A DNA stretch of 64,000 bases from an uncultured Ruminiclostridium sp. (GCA_910585505.1 CAJUFF010000001.1:1-64000), one strand, 5' to 3'. Positions 35,701 through 46,032 are shown, counted from the first letter of the stretch. Notes: a model not told the origin generated them from the letters alone. Numbers and translations are program-made.

Positions 35701-38700
35701 TGCCCTGACCGTATCCGCCTATGGCTTTTACGGGTATTCCGCCTATGGAAGCGGGGAATTTCAATTCCCTGTTATTACCTAATTGAGCCTTAACTATCCT
35801 TAAGGCGGATTCATTGTCAAGCCGATAAGTAAATCTGTTATAGGAAGCGGTTTCGGCCTTAATTACTGTTCCTTCGGGTATTGCTATATAATCAAGGCTG
35901 TCCTCAAAGGCTGTTTTATCAATACTGATATTGTGTCCCGCCGCGGGGAGTTCTACATACTTAAGAGAATTACAGCCCGCGAAAGCGCCCGCTTCGATAT
36001 TTTCAACGGACTTAGGCAGATTGACATTCTTTAACTGCCCGCAATCCTTAAAGGCGTTTACGGGAATAGTTTTCACTCCCTCCGGGACGGTCACGGAAGC
36101 AAGGGACGTGTTTCCGACAAAGGCATTGCTGCCTAAATTTTTAAGAGTTAAAGGAAGCTTTACATTAGTCACCTTTTCACAGTTCATAAAGGCATTTGCG
36201 GAAATTCCGGTTATTCCTTCATGCACCTCGATATTTGCGATAAAGTCGTTCCATTCAAGCCAGGGAGCAACATCGCTGCCGGTGTAGTCCTTCATTTTTC
36301 CCGTGCCTGTGATATGGAGCGTTCTTGTTTCCCTGTCAATGTACCATGTTGCATTGGAATTACCGTTTATATCCTCTTCGCTGCCGCAGTTTCCGCCCGC
36401 AAAGTTGCAGAGAACACAGAAGCCCTTGTACAGGCAATGAACGTGGTCGGAAGCAATTTTCATATAGCTCTCAAAGCCCGTTACGGCGTTCTGCCCGTTT
36501 CCGAGCTTTCCTTCGGTAACCCACTTATTTCCGTTTCCGTCAACACGGTATACCACATAGCCGCAGTTGTCTTTTCTGAAATCATAACTGCCCGTGTTTC
36601 CGGTATGGCTGTTGTCATAACGCTTTGCCAACGTCTGAGGAATAGCGATAAGCGCGTTGTCGGCGATATTTCCGAATACGCTTGTTCCCATTTCGGAAAC
36701 GGTGCTCGGTATGATTACAAAGGCCTTGTCAAAGCCGCAGTTTGCGAAAGCCTCCGTGCCTATTGACAACAGACCCTCGTAAATGGGGATATTTTTCAAT
36801 TTTCCGCAGCCGAAAAACGCTCTGTCGCCTATTCTCTGTACGGAAGACGGAAGTCCCGCTTTTTCAAGAGAAGTGCATCCCTCAAAGGCGGATTTTCCTA
36901 TCGAAACAATCTTGTTATTTTTGACGATAAGCTCCTGAAGGTCGGTTCTGTCCTTAAAGGCGTTGTTTCCTATTTCCGTTAGGAGCGAATTTTCGGGTAT
37001 CGTTACGGTAACAAGACCCTGCTGCGCCTGAGCGTCCTCGGATAAAGCCATGAAATTGCGTGAATCGGCGCGTGTAAAGGCTCCGTCACCTATCGCAACC
37101 ACGGGAAGCCCCGCTATCTCGGTGGGAATGACAAGATGATGCACATTTGCTCCGGGACGGGCATAGGTTATTCTTACACCCACTCCTTCGGGAGCGTATT
37201 TGAAATAGGTTGCGTTGGGGAATTCGTCCTCGTCGAAGGTGTACCTGCACCCGTCGGGAGCAACTATATAGGTAAGATTTGTACAGTCGCTGAACGCGTC
37301 CTCGGAAACGGTTCTCGTATCCACGGGAAGCTCTATGGAGGTAAGGTTGATACAGCCGCTGAAAGCCCCTTCCCTTACATACCTCAGGTCGGCGGGAAGC
37401 TTTATTGTTTCCAGAGTGCGGCATCCCTTGAAGGTGTCCTTCTTAAGCTCGCTTATGCTCTTGGGAAGCTCAACGTTCTTAAGGTTTATATCGTCCTTGA
37501 ACACGCCTTCGCCGAGATTTATTATACCGTCGGGAAGGTCGATGCTTACAAGTGAAATACAGTCGCTGAACGCGTAGTCCTCCACCGTTTCAAGGCTCTC
37601 CGGAAGAGTTACCGACTGAAGACGGAGACAGTGTTCAAAAGCTCCGCCGTCAATAAGGGTTATTCCTTCGCCTATCTCAATGGTGTAGATTCTGTCCTTA
37701 AATTCGGTCCATGTTCCGAAGTACTCGGCGGAATCGTGGTCTATCACGCTTTCGGCGCCGTTTTCGGTATAGATTTTAAGGTTGCCCTTTTCATCCAATG
37801 TCCACCATGCGTTGGGGCCGCATTTTCCGCCCCTGTCGCCGCAGAGAATACACTGATTATGAATATTGAAGCAGTGGAAATGAGGCGGATTTTCTCTTAC
37901 GGAAAAACCTACTGGATAATCAAGAACGGTTTCATAGGTGCTTCTTCCATTGTCGGAGGTGCCGTCAATTACCTTAAATACTTCTTTGTTCTGGTCGTAA
38001 ACCGCTATGCGAAGCTTATGAGATACCGCGTCGGCGGTGGAAATAACCGATTCGCTGTGTTCACCGTCGGCTCCGTCGATATAATCGATTTTCACGGCAG
38101 TGGGAGCGTAAATCGCAGCCAAGCCGACACAGCCGTCAAAAGCGTTAAGCTTCAGATTTCCCCCTCTTGAGGTAAAGGGAAGAACCACATACTCAAGCTC
38201 GGCACAGTCTCTGAACGCGTATTCTCCAATAGCGGTCACCCCTTCGGGTACAACCGCATACCTAAGCTTGGCGCACCCGTCAAAGGTTCCCTTCTTGATT
38301 TCGCGTAGACCGGAGGAAAGGGTTACGGTTTCAAGCTTATTGCACATATGGAAAGCTTCCATGCCCAATTCGGATACCGTATCGGGTATGATCATTTCCG
38401 TAAGTCCCACACAGCCCTCAAACGCCTGCGTTCCTATGGTTATGAGACCGTCCGGAAGTATAAGCTCTTTAAGCCATGTACAGCCCTCAAAAGCAAAGTC
38501 GTTTATTGTGACAAGCGTTGAAGGAAGATTTACCTTAGGCTCATTGCCCTGGTTAAATGCGGTATTTGCCTTAAAGGCTCTCGAACCTATTTCGGTAACG
38601 GGATAGCCCATTATATAGTCGGGAATGGTAACGGTAGTTCCGGGAACTGGCTTTACCTCCGTGATAATCCTGTCGCTCTTTAAATTTGTATTGTCGGTCA

Positions 38701-41700
38701 GCGCATATTTTACCAATGTAACGGGATTGGGAGTAAAATTGCTTTCCGCAAAACTGTTGGGTATTACCGCAAAAATAAGATTGTCGCAGTTGCTGAAAAT
38801 GCTGTCTCCGCCGGAAACACCCACTGGAACAACTATTTCCTTAAGACTTGTGCAGCCGTCGAAGGCTTCCTTACCGAAAGAAGTAAGATAAAGTGAAAGC
38901 TTTGCGGAAGCAAGATTAACGCATTTTGCGAAAGCTCTTTGTCCGATTGTGGTAACGGTATCGGGAAGCACTATTTCGGGAAGACTCGAACAATTCTCAA
39001 AGGCGCCGTCGCGGATATATTTAAGATTCTGAGGCAGCCTGGCGGTTTCCGCCGCTCCGATATTTTTCAGCATTCCGCAGTTCCTGAAAGCATTGGTCTC
39101 AATGGATTCAAGGGCGCTGTTATCTGCTATGTAAACTACCCTTAGATTTGAAGAGGATTCAAAAGCGCTTGCGCCTATTGTCTTAAGTGTTGAGGGAATA
39201 TGAACGGTGGTAAGATTGGGACAGTCCTTAAAGGCGTTTCTGCCTATGGTGGTCATGCCTTCGTTGATTACCACCTCACGTATTTCGTCCTTAAGAGAAG
39301 CCCACATCTCCTGATAGTGGATATAATCGTCGGAAGCAGTGTCGGTGCTTTCCACCATATCCCACATTACGCCGTCGCCGCCATCCTTGCTGTTGATAAT
39401 GATGGTATAACGGTTCTTATCGTATACCCATGTGGCGGTTTCGCCGCATTTTCCGCCCTGCTGCTTACAAAGAACGCATTCGCGGGTCTTGTTAAAGCAG
39501 TGCTTGTGGTCTTTCCAGACAATCAGCCAGTCGTCGATTACGTCGTTTTCGTTTTTGATCCTGTTCTGCCAGTTGTCATCATTTCCGAATACGGCGGAGG
39601 TGATCTGAGGCACATTGTCTATTTCGCGGTAAACAATTACGGTGGTAGTGTCATTTGTAGGTATATCGTAAGCGTTTATCACCGCGTAGGAAATATCGGC
39701 TCCGCTTGGGTTTACTTCGGGTATTTCAAGAATTGCGAGACTTGTGCAGCCCTCAAAAACGGTAGGGCTTATAACGTTTTCCAATGTCAAAGGCAATACC
39801 GCCTTGGTTAAAGCGGAGCAGCCCGCAAAAGCGCTGTCCGCGACAGTCGTTAAAGCCGTTCCTCTGAAATCCGCTACATCGGGAGTATTAGAGGTATTTA
39901 CCGCCTTCAAGCTGTTGCACGCGCCGAAAGCAAGCTCGCCTATCTCGGTTAGCGAAGAAGAAACAACTACGCTTTCCAAAAGCGAACAGTTTTCAAAAGC
40001 ACTTTTCGGGATAACGGTGACTCCGGCGGGGAGAGATACGATTTGAACCGCAGCATCTTTAAATGCCGCCTCTCCGATATGGTTCACGGACTGAGGTATA
40101 TTTATCTCAACCACGCGGGAGCCGGACGGATCAGTGCTTCCAAAGCCCTCAAAAGCGCGGTCGGCAATATAAGTAACGGTGTCGGGAACGGAAACCTTTT
40201 TTATATTCCGAACATTGCCTTTATACACGCCGTTGATATTCGTAACGGGTACGCCGGGGAATATATTGGACGGTATCTCTACCTCTACATCTGTGCTTCC
40301 CGCGGGAACACATATTCCCAGAACGGAGCTTCCGTCGTTGCTGTACACCAAAACGGCCGCATTCCGGCTTGAAAGGTCGATGTCGGGGGTGTTGGGCTTG
40401 TATCTGTCCGCAAAGCTGTCGGGGATAAGAAGGTTGATGAGATCCGGACAATTCGCAAATGAATTTTTCTCAATGCTTATAATAGAGGAAGGGATAATAA
40501 CCCCGCCGCTGAGACCGCTTCCGCTGAAGGCTTCGGCGGCTATTGTCTTAATATTTGCGGGCAGTTCGATATTTCTGAGAGCCGTACAGCCGGCAAAAGC
40601 GCTGCCGCCGATATCCGAAAGAACGGAAGCCGCCTCAAAAGTAACGGAAGCAAGATTGACGCAATCCTTGAAGGCTTCGGCGCATATGCTTACAACGCCT
40701 TTTCCTATAAGAACGTCCTTAACGCTGTCCTTATAGTTATCCATCCAAGGATGATAAGCTACTTCCCCGTCTCCCGTCACCGAAAGATGACCCGTCTCTA
40801 TATTAAGCGCCCATGTCGTCTGTGTGGGATCGTCGTCGGGGCCGCAGTTTCCGCCTACGGTGCCGCAAAGAATGCAGATGTTGTTATTGTTGAAGCAGTG
40901 GTTATGACCGTCGGATACGGGATAGTTGAGTTCGTAGGGCTGAAGCCTGTCGCGGTCAAATCCGTTGGTGAGAACGGCTCCGGTTATCTGCCTTCCGTCA
41001 GCCGTATCGCCGTAAAGAAGGAGTACTGCCTGAGTTTTGTTGTCGGCGGTAAAGAACACATTTTTATACTGATCGTATAAATCTTTTCTCAAAGTAATGA
41101 AGGGATTATTGTGCATTCCCATATAATCGGTAGCGTCAAAGAACACATCGGTCCCCAGTTCGGTCACCGAGTCGGGAATAATCACGTTCTTGTAGGTCAC
41201 ACAATTTTCAAAGGCATGCGCCCCTATCTTTTCGATGGTAGAGGGATACACCACTTCAATAAGATCCTTTGCTCCCTTAAAAGCGTAATCGCCTATATTG
41301 CGGACGCCTTCCTGAATTACAACGGTTCTGATATTTTCCATTACGCTGTGCCAGGGCGCATTTTCGCCCTTGCTGTAATCGTGCATATATCCGCTGCCGT
41401 TTGTAAAGAAGGTAAGAACGTTATTTCCGTATCCCTCGACAAAGCTGTCAAAACGCCAGCCCACCTCATCCTCGGGAAGTACGCCGGTATTTCCCAATAC
41501 CTGACCGCAGACGGGACATGTGTTTGTGTCTTTATCAAGGTAAGTGTGCTTACAACTGTTTTTATTTACCAAATCATGATAGTTATTATCAACTTTAACT
41601 ACCGCCTTGCCGCAGATAGTTTCCGGCATGCTGATTAAAGCGTTTACTTTGCCGGGGATTATCTCGGTGACCTCAACCTTGGTGGAATCCGAAGCGAGAG

Positions 41701-44329
41701 TTCTGTATTTAAGCTTGAAAACCTCGGCGGGGATTCCAGCGGTATCAACGGAAAGACCGTCCGGATAAGCCACGTAATAAAGCTTGTTGCAGTTGCCGAA
41801 GGCTTCCGCGCCTACCGTTGTTACGCTTTCGGGAATATCCACGAAGAAAAGGCTGTTGGGAGCGTTCGGGTCGGAAAAGCTTATATTGAAGAAAGCCTTT
41901 GACCCAATGGTCAGAAGCCCGTCGGGAAGAGTTATTTCGGTAACGGAGAGACAGTTTTCAAAGGCGCTGTCCCCTATTTCCGTTACCTTTGACGGAATAT
42001 TTATCGCTTTGACGCCGTCAAGATCATAGAAAGCGTAATCGCCTACGGACGTGATTCCGCCGTCAAATACTAGCTCGGAAGGCGACGCGCCCATTTCGGT
42101 CTTAAGCCTGTAAAACGGGTTCTTGTTGTCCTGTGTATCATAATTCTTTATGTCGGCGTCGGCCACTGCGGAACCGTCACCGTTCTTCTTTGTGCTTATG
42201 AAAACGGCGGAGTCGTCGGGAGACCAGTACCAGGTTACGTTGTCGTTGGCGGGCGTTGCGGGATCTTCGGAGGCTTTGCCCATGTTGCCGCCTGTTACCG
42301 CCTCACAGATGGTACACAGTCCGTATTCGCCGTCAAATTTGTGGTCGCAGTCCTTGGCGACAACGCGCTTTTCAACGCCGTTGATTATTACGGTTTTGGG
42401 GTATTGATAAGTGCCGGTAAAGCCCTCCTTATCCACGCTGACAATATTTACGATATCGCCGTCCACTTCGTACCGCGCTCTTACGGTGCCTTCCGCTCCG
42501 GTGGGGAGATTGCCGTACATGGAATCGTTGGGGTAAAGTATAAGGGTAGGATTGCTGCCCTTAAAAGCTTCGCTGTATACCGCATTGACGGTTGGAGGAA
42601 TAAACACTGTAAAATCTTCGGTAAGAGTAATGTTGCCGAAAGCGCCCTGACCGATTGTCTCGACGCTGGAGGGAATTTCTATTTTCGGAATAGTTAGTCC
42701 GTCAAAGGCGTTATTTCCTATGTATGTAACTCCCTCTCTGATTTCCAGAGCCTTTATATAATCCACGGAACCGCTTTTTATCCAAGGCTGCTCCTTGTTG
42801 TCCGGCTCGGTTTTATAATTGTCCATTCTTCCCTTGATATCGCTTGCGGCGGTCTCAATCGCGCTTATGATCAGGGTATTGTCGCCGTCGGTAACCACCC
42901 ACGTGGTACCGCGGCTCTCACCGCACTGAAGTCCGCATATTGTACAATTTCCGCTAACATCGGGAATATGGCTGTGATTCTGGGATACCAGACTGTGATA
43001 ACCGCTGTCGACTTCGTTTACGTATAGCTTTAAGCCCTCATCTGTTTCGTTGTTGATAACGATATATGTGGGAACGTCCACAAGTGATCCCGCCTGTGAT
43101 CCACTTTCAATAGAAACTATTTTCGCGGTGGGAGGAGTCGCGTTAATATCTCCTTCGTAGGTAACTTTATAAGTTGATGGAGAAACAAGGTTGCTTCCTC
43201 CGTCGGTAAGAGTTACGTCCTTTGGGATAAAAAGAGCCTTAAGGTTAACGCAGCTGTTAAAAGCGCCGTCTCCTATTTTTTCCACATTAAGGGGCAATGT
43301 TACTTCCGTAAGCCCACCGCAGTTCAGAAACGCCTGTTCGCCTATCTCCACCGCGTTTCCGTCAACATAAGGTATGTTTACGTCAGTCAGTCCCGTGCTT
43401 GCAAAAGCCTGATTTCCTATACGGGTTATATTGGTTCCGATTGACACCGAGGTAAGCAGAGAGTCTCCGGAAAACATACGATCACTTATTTCAGAAAGCC
43501 CCGCAGACATTCTCGCGACAGTCAGATTAGGACAATTTTCAAACACGCCTACCCCCATCGAAGTTACGGAAGAAGGTATTTTCGCCGTCGAGATTCCCGA
43601 ACCGCTGAAGGCGTAAGCTCCGATGGCAATTGTGTTGGAGGGCAGGAAGTCTATATTATCAAGGCTTGTGCAGCCCATAAAGGTCTGCGTTCCAACAGTG
43701 AGATTGGGCAGATTTTTGGATACGTTCACATCGATCAGATTAGCGCAGCCTTCAAACATGCTGTCACTGAGGGTGGTCAAAGCCGTATCTGAAAGCTCCA
43801 CGGATTTTAAGCCGGAATTTTTAAAAATTCCGTCTCCCGCGCTTGTCACCTGTCTTCTTACAGTGACTTTTTCAAGATTCGGGCAGCCCTCGAACGCCCC
43901 TCTTCCAACGGAAGGGGAAATAAGATTTATTTCACCCGAAATACCGCTTCCCGCAAAGGCGTATTCACCAATATTACCTGTAACGAAATTGAAAAAAGTT
44001 CCGATTTCGGTCAGCTTATCGAAGCCGTAAAAAGCATAGCTCCCCACCCCGATACGTCCGCTGTATACGGAAATGGCGGTAACGCTGTCTTTAAGGTGTA
44101 CCCACGGGGGAGGGTTATCCCCGTCGGCGGGAGTAAAATCGGGTATTGAGTCGAACGCCGTAATATTGCCCGAAACCGTAAATTGCAGAGTTCCGTCGGC
44201 AAGCAGTTCCCAACTTATGTTTGTACCGTCTATTCTGCCGCCTGTAACCTCACCCTCCGCTGCCACCTGCACGCAGATAAAGTTAAAAGCAATAGCAAAC
44301 GCCACAAACAATGAAATAAACTTTTTCAT
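32702..44329 (-). CDS. Giant BspA-like leucine-rich-repeat surface protein
   Basis: 3875 aa. Signal peptide (residues ~1-25), then dozens of LRR_5/BspA repeats of the form 'IGxxAFxxCxxLxxVxLPxxVxxIGxxAF'. The array is cut into blocks by ten short modules with H-x-H and C-x2-C, often ending GGxCG (e.g. 'HCFNNNNICILCGTVGGNCG'), each followed by a short beta segment ('TWYIDRETRTLHITGTGKM'). A Pro/Gly/Thr linker (~3535-3615), a beta domain, 'PMPTGDPG' plus a membrane helix (~3790-3813), a basic stretch and a second hydrophobic segment (~3846-3862) end it. The TG motif before the helix looks like a sortase signal, but the second segment is atypical. Probably adhesion or glycan binding; ligand unknown. 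Confidence 0.93.
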   Translation of the reverse strand: MKKFISLFVAFAIAFNFICVQVAAEGEVTGGRIDGTNISWELLADGTLQFTVSGNITAFDSIPDFTPADGDNPPPWVHLKDSVTAISVYSGRIGVGSYAFYGFDKLTEIGTFFNFVTGNIGEYAFAGSGISGEINLISPSVGRGAFEGCPNLEKVTVRRQVTSAGDGIFKNSGLKSVELSDTALTTLSDSMFEGCANLIDVNVSKNLPNLTVGTQTFMGCTSLDNIDFLPSNTIAIGAYAFSGSGISTAKIPSSVTSMGVGVFENCPNLTVARMSAGLSEISDRMFSGDSLLTSVSIGTNITRIGNQAFASTGLTDVNIPYVDGNAVEIGEQAFLNCGGLTEVTLPLNVEKIGDGAFNSCVNLKALFIPKDVTLTDGGSNLVSPSTYKVTYEGDINATPPTAKIVSIESGSQAGSLVDVPTYIVINNETDEGLKLYVNEVDSGYHSLVSQNHSHIPDVSGNCTICGLQCGESRGTTWVVTDGDNTLIISAIETAASDIKGRMDNYKTEPDNKEQPWIKSGSVDYIKALEIREGVTYIGNNAFDGLTIPKIEIPSSVETIGQGAFGNITLTEDFTVFIPPTVNAVYSEAFKGSNPTLILYPNDSMYGNLPTGAEGTVRARYEVDGDIVNIVSVDKEGFTGTYQYPKTVIINGVEKRVVAKDCDHKFDGEYGLCTICEAVTGGNMGKASEDPATPANDNVTWYWSPDDSAVFISTKKNGDGSAVADADIKNYDTQDNKNPFYRLKTEMGASPSELVFDGGITSVGDYAFYDLDGVKAINIPSKVTEIGDSAFENCLSVTEITLPDGLLTIGSKAFFNISFSDPNAPNSLFFVDIPESVTTVGAEAFGNCNKLYYVAYPDGLSVDTAGIPAEVFKLKYRTLASDSTKVEVTEIIPGKVNALISMPETICGKAVVKVDNNYHDLVNKNSCKHTYLDKDTNTCPVCGQVLGNTGVLPEDEVGWRFDSFVEGYGNNVLTFFTNGSGYMHDYSKGENAPWHSVMENIRTVVIQEGVRNIGDYAFKGAKDLIEVVYPSTIEKIGAHAFENCVTYKNVIIPDSVTELGTDVFFDATDYMGMHNNPFITLRKDLYDQYKNVFFTADNKTQAVLLLYGDTADGRQITGAVLTNGFDRDRLQPYELNYPVSDGHNHCFNNNNICILCGTVGGNCGPDDDPTQTTWALNIETGHLSVTGDGEVAYHPWMDNYKDSVKDVLIGKGVVSICAEAFKDCVNLASVTFEAASVLSDIGGSAFAGCTALRNIELPANIKTIAAEAFSGSGLSGGVIIPSSIISIEKNSFANCPDLINLLIPDSFADRYKPNTPDIDLSSRNAAVLVYSNDGSSVLGICVPAGSTDVEVEIPSNIFPGVPVTNINGVYKGNVRNIKKVSVPDTVTYIADRAFEGFGSTDPSGSRVVEINIPQSVNHIGEAAFKDAAVQIVSLPAGVTVIPKSAFENCSLLESVVVSSSLTEIGELAFGACNSLKAVNTSNTPDVADFRGTALTTVADSAFAGCSALTKAVLPLTLENVISPTVFEGCTSLAILEIPEVNPSGADISYAVINAYDIPTNDTTTVIVYREIDNVPQITSAVFGNDDNWQNRIKNENDVIDDWLIVWKDHKHCFNKTRECVLCKQQGGKCGETATWVYDKNRYTIIINSKDGGDGVMWDMVESTDTASDDYIHYQEMWASLKDEIREVVINEGMTTIGRNAFKDCPNLTTVHIPSTLKTIGASAFESSSNLRVVYIADNSALESIETNAFRNCGMLKNIGAAETARLPQNLKYIRDGAFENCSSLPEIVLPDTVTTIGQRAFAKCVNLASAKLSLYLTSFGKEAFDGCTSLKEIVVPVGVSGGDSIFSNCDNLIFAVIPNSFAESNFTPNPVTLVKYALTDNTNLKSDRIITEVKPVPGTTVTIPDYIMGYPVTEIGSRAFKANTAFNQGNEPKVNLPSTLVTINDFAFEGCTWLKELILPDGLITIGTQAFEGCVGLTEMIIPDTVSELGMEAFHMCNKLETVTLSSGLREIKKGTFDGCAKLRYAVVPEGVTAIGEYAFRDCAELEYVVLPFTSRGGNLKLNAFDGCVGLAAIYAPTAVKIDYIDGADGEHSESVISTADAVSHKLRIAVYDQNKEVFKVIDGTSDNGRSTYETVLDYPVGFSVRENPPHFHCFNIHNQCILCGDRGGKCGPNAWWTLDEKGNLKIYTENGAESVIDHDSAEYFGTWTEFKDRIYTIEIGEGITLIDGGAFEHCLRLQSVTLPESLETVEDYAFSDCISLVSIDLPDGIINLGEGVFKDDINLKNVELPKSISELKKDTFKGCRTLETIKLPADLRYVREGAFSGCINLTSIELPVDTRTVSEDAFSDCTNLTYIVAPDGCRYTFDEDEFPNATYFKYAPEGVGVRITYARPGANVHHLVIPTEIAGLPVVAIGDGAFTRADSRNFMALSEDAQAQQGLVTVTIPENSLLTEIGNNAFKDRTDLQELIVKNNKIVSIGKSAFEGCTSLEKAGLPSSVQRIGDRAFFGCGKLKNIPIYEGLLSIGTEAFANCGFDKAFVIIPSTVSEMGTSVFGNIADNALIAIPQTLAKRYDNSHTGNTGSYDFRKDNCGYVVYRVDGNGNKWVTEGKLGNGQNAVTGFESYMKIASDHVHCLYKGFCVLCNFAGGNCGSEEDINGNSNATWYIDRETRTLHITGTGKMKDYTGSDVAPWLEWNDFIANIEVHEGITGISANAFMNCEKVTNVKLPLTLKNLGSNAFVGNTSLASVTVPEGVKTIPVNAFKDCGQLKNVNLPKSVENIEAGAFAGCNSLKYVELPAAGHNISIDKTAFEDSLDYIAIPEGTVIKAETASYNRFTYRLDNESALRIVKAQLGNNRELKFPASIGGIPVKAIGGYGQGNVISGNEVKDIRIVSIPEGVTEIYDEAFAGCENLFSLTLPNSLETIGKKAFSGCGGIKELIFKNSLKSIGEYAFSDCGALETVKLPLGIEKIGNYAFSECGKLDIILTPRNVIDNRGYTQTASLVYYERRADGRDYIAAARLGEGKTNINVGKIEDLGVYLDIDNHEHCYNEGVCVLCNDDGGLCGVGVVWKLNGDTLEIKLREGLTSTEADTGEMYDYSPSNPAPWKKEHKDVIKKLVIRDGVKSVGAYAFSGLAVLSDVSEAFPVSLAEIGERAFENCISLAGNSENGSTLILDENIRKVASNAFAGCTTLKKIILSDSTSAALTVPEDTAVLKYRFIDSSSVKITKIEISEGKTVDVPNVILNHQVVEVAKEYRKYVNTDTHIHYHNEGERRCTICDIISGECGDKVTWYIDEKNKRLVIEGEGEMYDYNVDSGKNAPWTQYADLIDAIFIKEGVTYIGDNAFVDMGSFDEITLPPGIRSVGDNVFAGSKIRRMYIPSGLKSDLFGKDIEKITYKINEDKKWVDVTRIDLPDGKTKISLPKTIYGLPIRSVEKEFRKYVDQNDGHVHDYGEEHGESECRICGKVSYNHIWEDGWNSDDNSHWHDCERGDYDPIKDGDLDGSGYGDHDWVDTGEKRDGKTVYRCSVCGREKLVGSSVDPGPGPDDPKPPVTGDNNGSGNFAPPTTTSGNGGTTKPPVPGDDSGGNNGGTTTPPQPWETEATEKPPITNPPSDNIPDESDFNGKYGFEVEKGDNSLNASIADSTSSLIKAVLNEEERDKLINGTSEVRIILSVTEGDGTVSLRDRAIISAALGEYKLGEYLDISLFKVVDGVRERITHTSAPITITIDIPNSLKNSGRRFRVIRSHDGSAAVLRDLDNSADTVTISTDRFSPYAIAYTDSVNVSDDYDPPMPTGDPGISVFIFVTMASGLTAVGMIYFNHASDVEVEEERKKKIAKLVAFGKKGKLQKYIAISLIFLVTLYYQGIEGIQRNRGQKADI

Positions 44330-44385
44330 TTAAAATAACCGTTCCTTTCCCTCTCGGCCTTTTTTCGGCCGTAAGGTAAATATGA

Positions 44386-44416
44386 CACCGACAAGTCGGT
44401 GAAAAGCCCCGCTTTT
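44386..44416 (-). terminator. Twin small hairpins between asnS and the BspA-like gene
   Basis: CACCGAC/GTCGGTG (44386-44392, 44395-44401) and AAAAGC/GCTTTT (44402-44416) lie directly downstream of asnS on the minus strand. Together they may end asnS transcription before the BspA-like gene, whose ribosome site (GGAAAGGAAC) is at about 44342-44352. Confidence 0.5.
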
Positions 44417-44451
44417 ATATTTTGATTTACCGCGGGGAGGTTATGCCGGAA

Positions 44452-45843
44452 TCAGTATTCCGCGTTGCCCACCGTTCTGGGGAACGGGATAACGTCGCGT
44501 ATGTTTCCTACCGCGGTGATATACATTATAAGGCGCTCGAAGCCGAGACCGAAGCCCGCATGCTTTGTGCCGCCGTATCTCCTGAGATCCAGGTACCAGC
44601 TGTAATCCTCTTCCCTCAAGCCCAGCTCCTTCATTCTTGACAAAAGCACGTCGAGTCTCTCCTCACGCTGGCTTCCGCCGATTATTTCGCCTACTCCCGG
44701 CACCAGAAGGTCAACCGCCGCAACGGTCTTCCCGTCGTCGTTAAGGCGCATATAGAATGCCTTGATCTCCTTGGGATAATCGGTGACGAAAAGCGGCTTT
44801 TTAAATACCTGTTCTGTGAGAAATCTTTCATGTTCGGTCTGAAGATCCGCGCCCCAGTAAACGGGATATTTGAATTGATCCTTGTGTTTTTCCAGAATTT
44901 CCACCGCCTCGGTGTAAGTCACCTTGGCAAAGTCGCTGTTTATAATATCTTTAAGGCGCTGTATAAGCTCTTTGTCGTAAAAATCGTTAAAGAATTTCAT
45001 TTCGTCGGGACAAGCGTTCAGCACCTCGTTCAGCACGTATTTTATCATATCCCTCGCGAGATCCATATCGTCCTGAAGATCGGCGAAGGCTATTTCCGGC
45101 TCTATCATCCAGAATTCCGCGGCGTGGCGGGTAGTGTTGGAGTTCTCCGCGCGGAAGGTAGGCCCGAAGGTGTATATCTGACCGAAGGCCATCGCCATGG
45201 CTTCACCCTCAAGCTGACCGGATACGGTGAGGGAAGCGGGCTTCCCGAAAAAGTCCTTCGTGTAATCTATCGCGCCGTCCTCGGTTTTCGGAGGATCGGC
45301 GGGGTCAAGCGTTGAAACTCTGAACATTTCTCCCGCGCCCTCGCAGTCGCTGGCGGTTATTATAGGCGTATTAACATATACGAAGCCCCTTTGATTGAAA
45401 AAGCTGTGGATAGCGTAAGCGGCCACGCTTCTTACTCTCAACACCGCGCCTATCGTATTTGTTCTTGCTCTTAAATGGGAGATTGTGCGCAGATATTCCA
45501 AAGTATGGCGCTTTTTCTGCAAGGGATAATCGGAGGGAGCCAAGCCCGCTATCTCAACCTTTTCGGCGTGTACCTCAAAGGGCTGCTTCGCTTCGGGAGT
45601 AAGAAGCAGCGTTCCCAGAACGTTAACCGCGCTGCCTACGCCCAACTTGCTCAGTTCCTTAAAGTTATCGACCTTTTCCTCCCCAAAAACCACCTGAACG
45701 CCTTTAAAGCCGCTGCCGTCGGAAAGCTCCATAAAACCAAAGGTTTTGCTTCCTCTTACGGTTCTTACCCAACCGCTTATCTCTAATTTTGCTCCGTTTT
45801 CGGGAGTATTTTTATATAACTCCGATATCAGAATCCTTGACAT
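44452..45843 (-). CDS. asnS: Asparaginyl-tRNA synthetase
   Basis: 463 aa class IIb synthetase charging tRNA-Asn. N-terminal OB-fold anticodon domain ('[25 protein letters not shown]'), class II motif 2 '[26 protein letters not shown]', motif 3 '[14 protein letters not shown]'. Start at 45843 after AGAAAGGA. Its upstream region holds a large inverted-repeat structure (45865-46032) in place of a recognisable T-box. Confidence 0.96.
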   Translation of the reverse strand: MSRILISELYKNTPENGAKLEISGWVRTVRGSKTFGFMELSDGSGFKGVQVVFGEEKVDNFKELSKLGVGSAVNVLGTLLLTPEAKQPFEVHAEKVEIAGLAPSDYPLQKKRHTLEYLRTISHLRARTNTIGAVLRVRSVAAYAIHSFFNQRGFVYVNTPIITASDCEGAGEMFRVSTLDPADPPKTEDGAIDYTKDFFGKPASLTVSGQLEGEAMAMAFGQIYTFGPTFRAENSNTTRHAAEFWMIEPEIAFADLQDDMDLARDMIKYVLNEVLNACPDEMKFFNDFYDKELIQRLKDIINSDFAKVTYTEAVEILEKHKDQFKYPVYWGADLQTEHERFLTEQVFKKPLFVTDYPKEIKAFYMRLNDDGKTVAAVDLLVPGVGEIIGGSQREERLDVLLSRMKELGLREEDYSWYLDLRRYGGTKHAGFGLGFERLIMYITAVGNIRDVIPFPRTVGNAEY

Positions 45844-45864
45844 TTTGTTTTTCCTTTCTCTTTG

Positions 45865-46032
45865 GGTAACCTCTAAAAAACTCTGTGAAAAGCAAAAACA
45901 GACAGAGCGCACCGGATACGAGGAAAGCCGGCGAAGGCGGGCAGCTTACGCGATAAGCCCGTCGAGACGGGTTGACGAATTAGGCGTTGCGCCATGTTCG
46001 TTTTTGCTCACAATGGGGGGTTAGAGGTTACC
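45865..46032. other. Structured element flanked by 12-bp inverted repeat, upstream of asnS
   Basis: GGTAACCTCTAA (45865-45876) and TTAGAGGTTACC (46021-46032) enclose 144 bases that are GC-richer than the surroundings. Nested arms AGCAAAAAC/GTTTTTGCT (45891-45899, 46000-46008) and inner hairpins such as CCCGTC/GACGGG and GGCG/CGCC follow. The outer right side begins about 22 bases from the asnS start, so the transcript leader could carry it. It may be a MITE-like insertion or a structured leader RNA. Confidence 0.6.
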
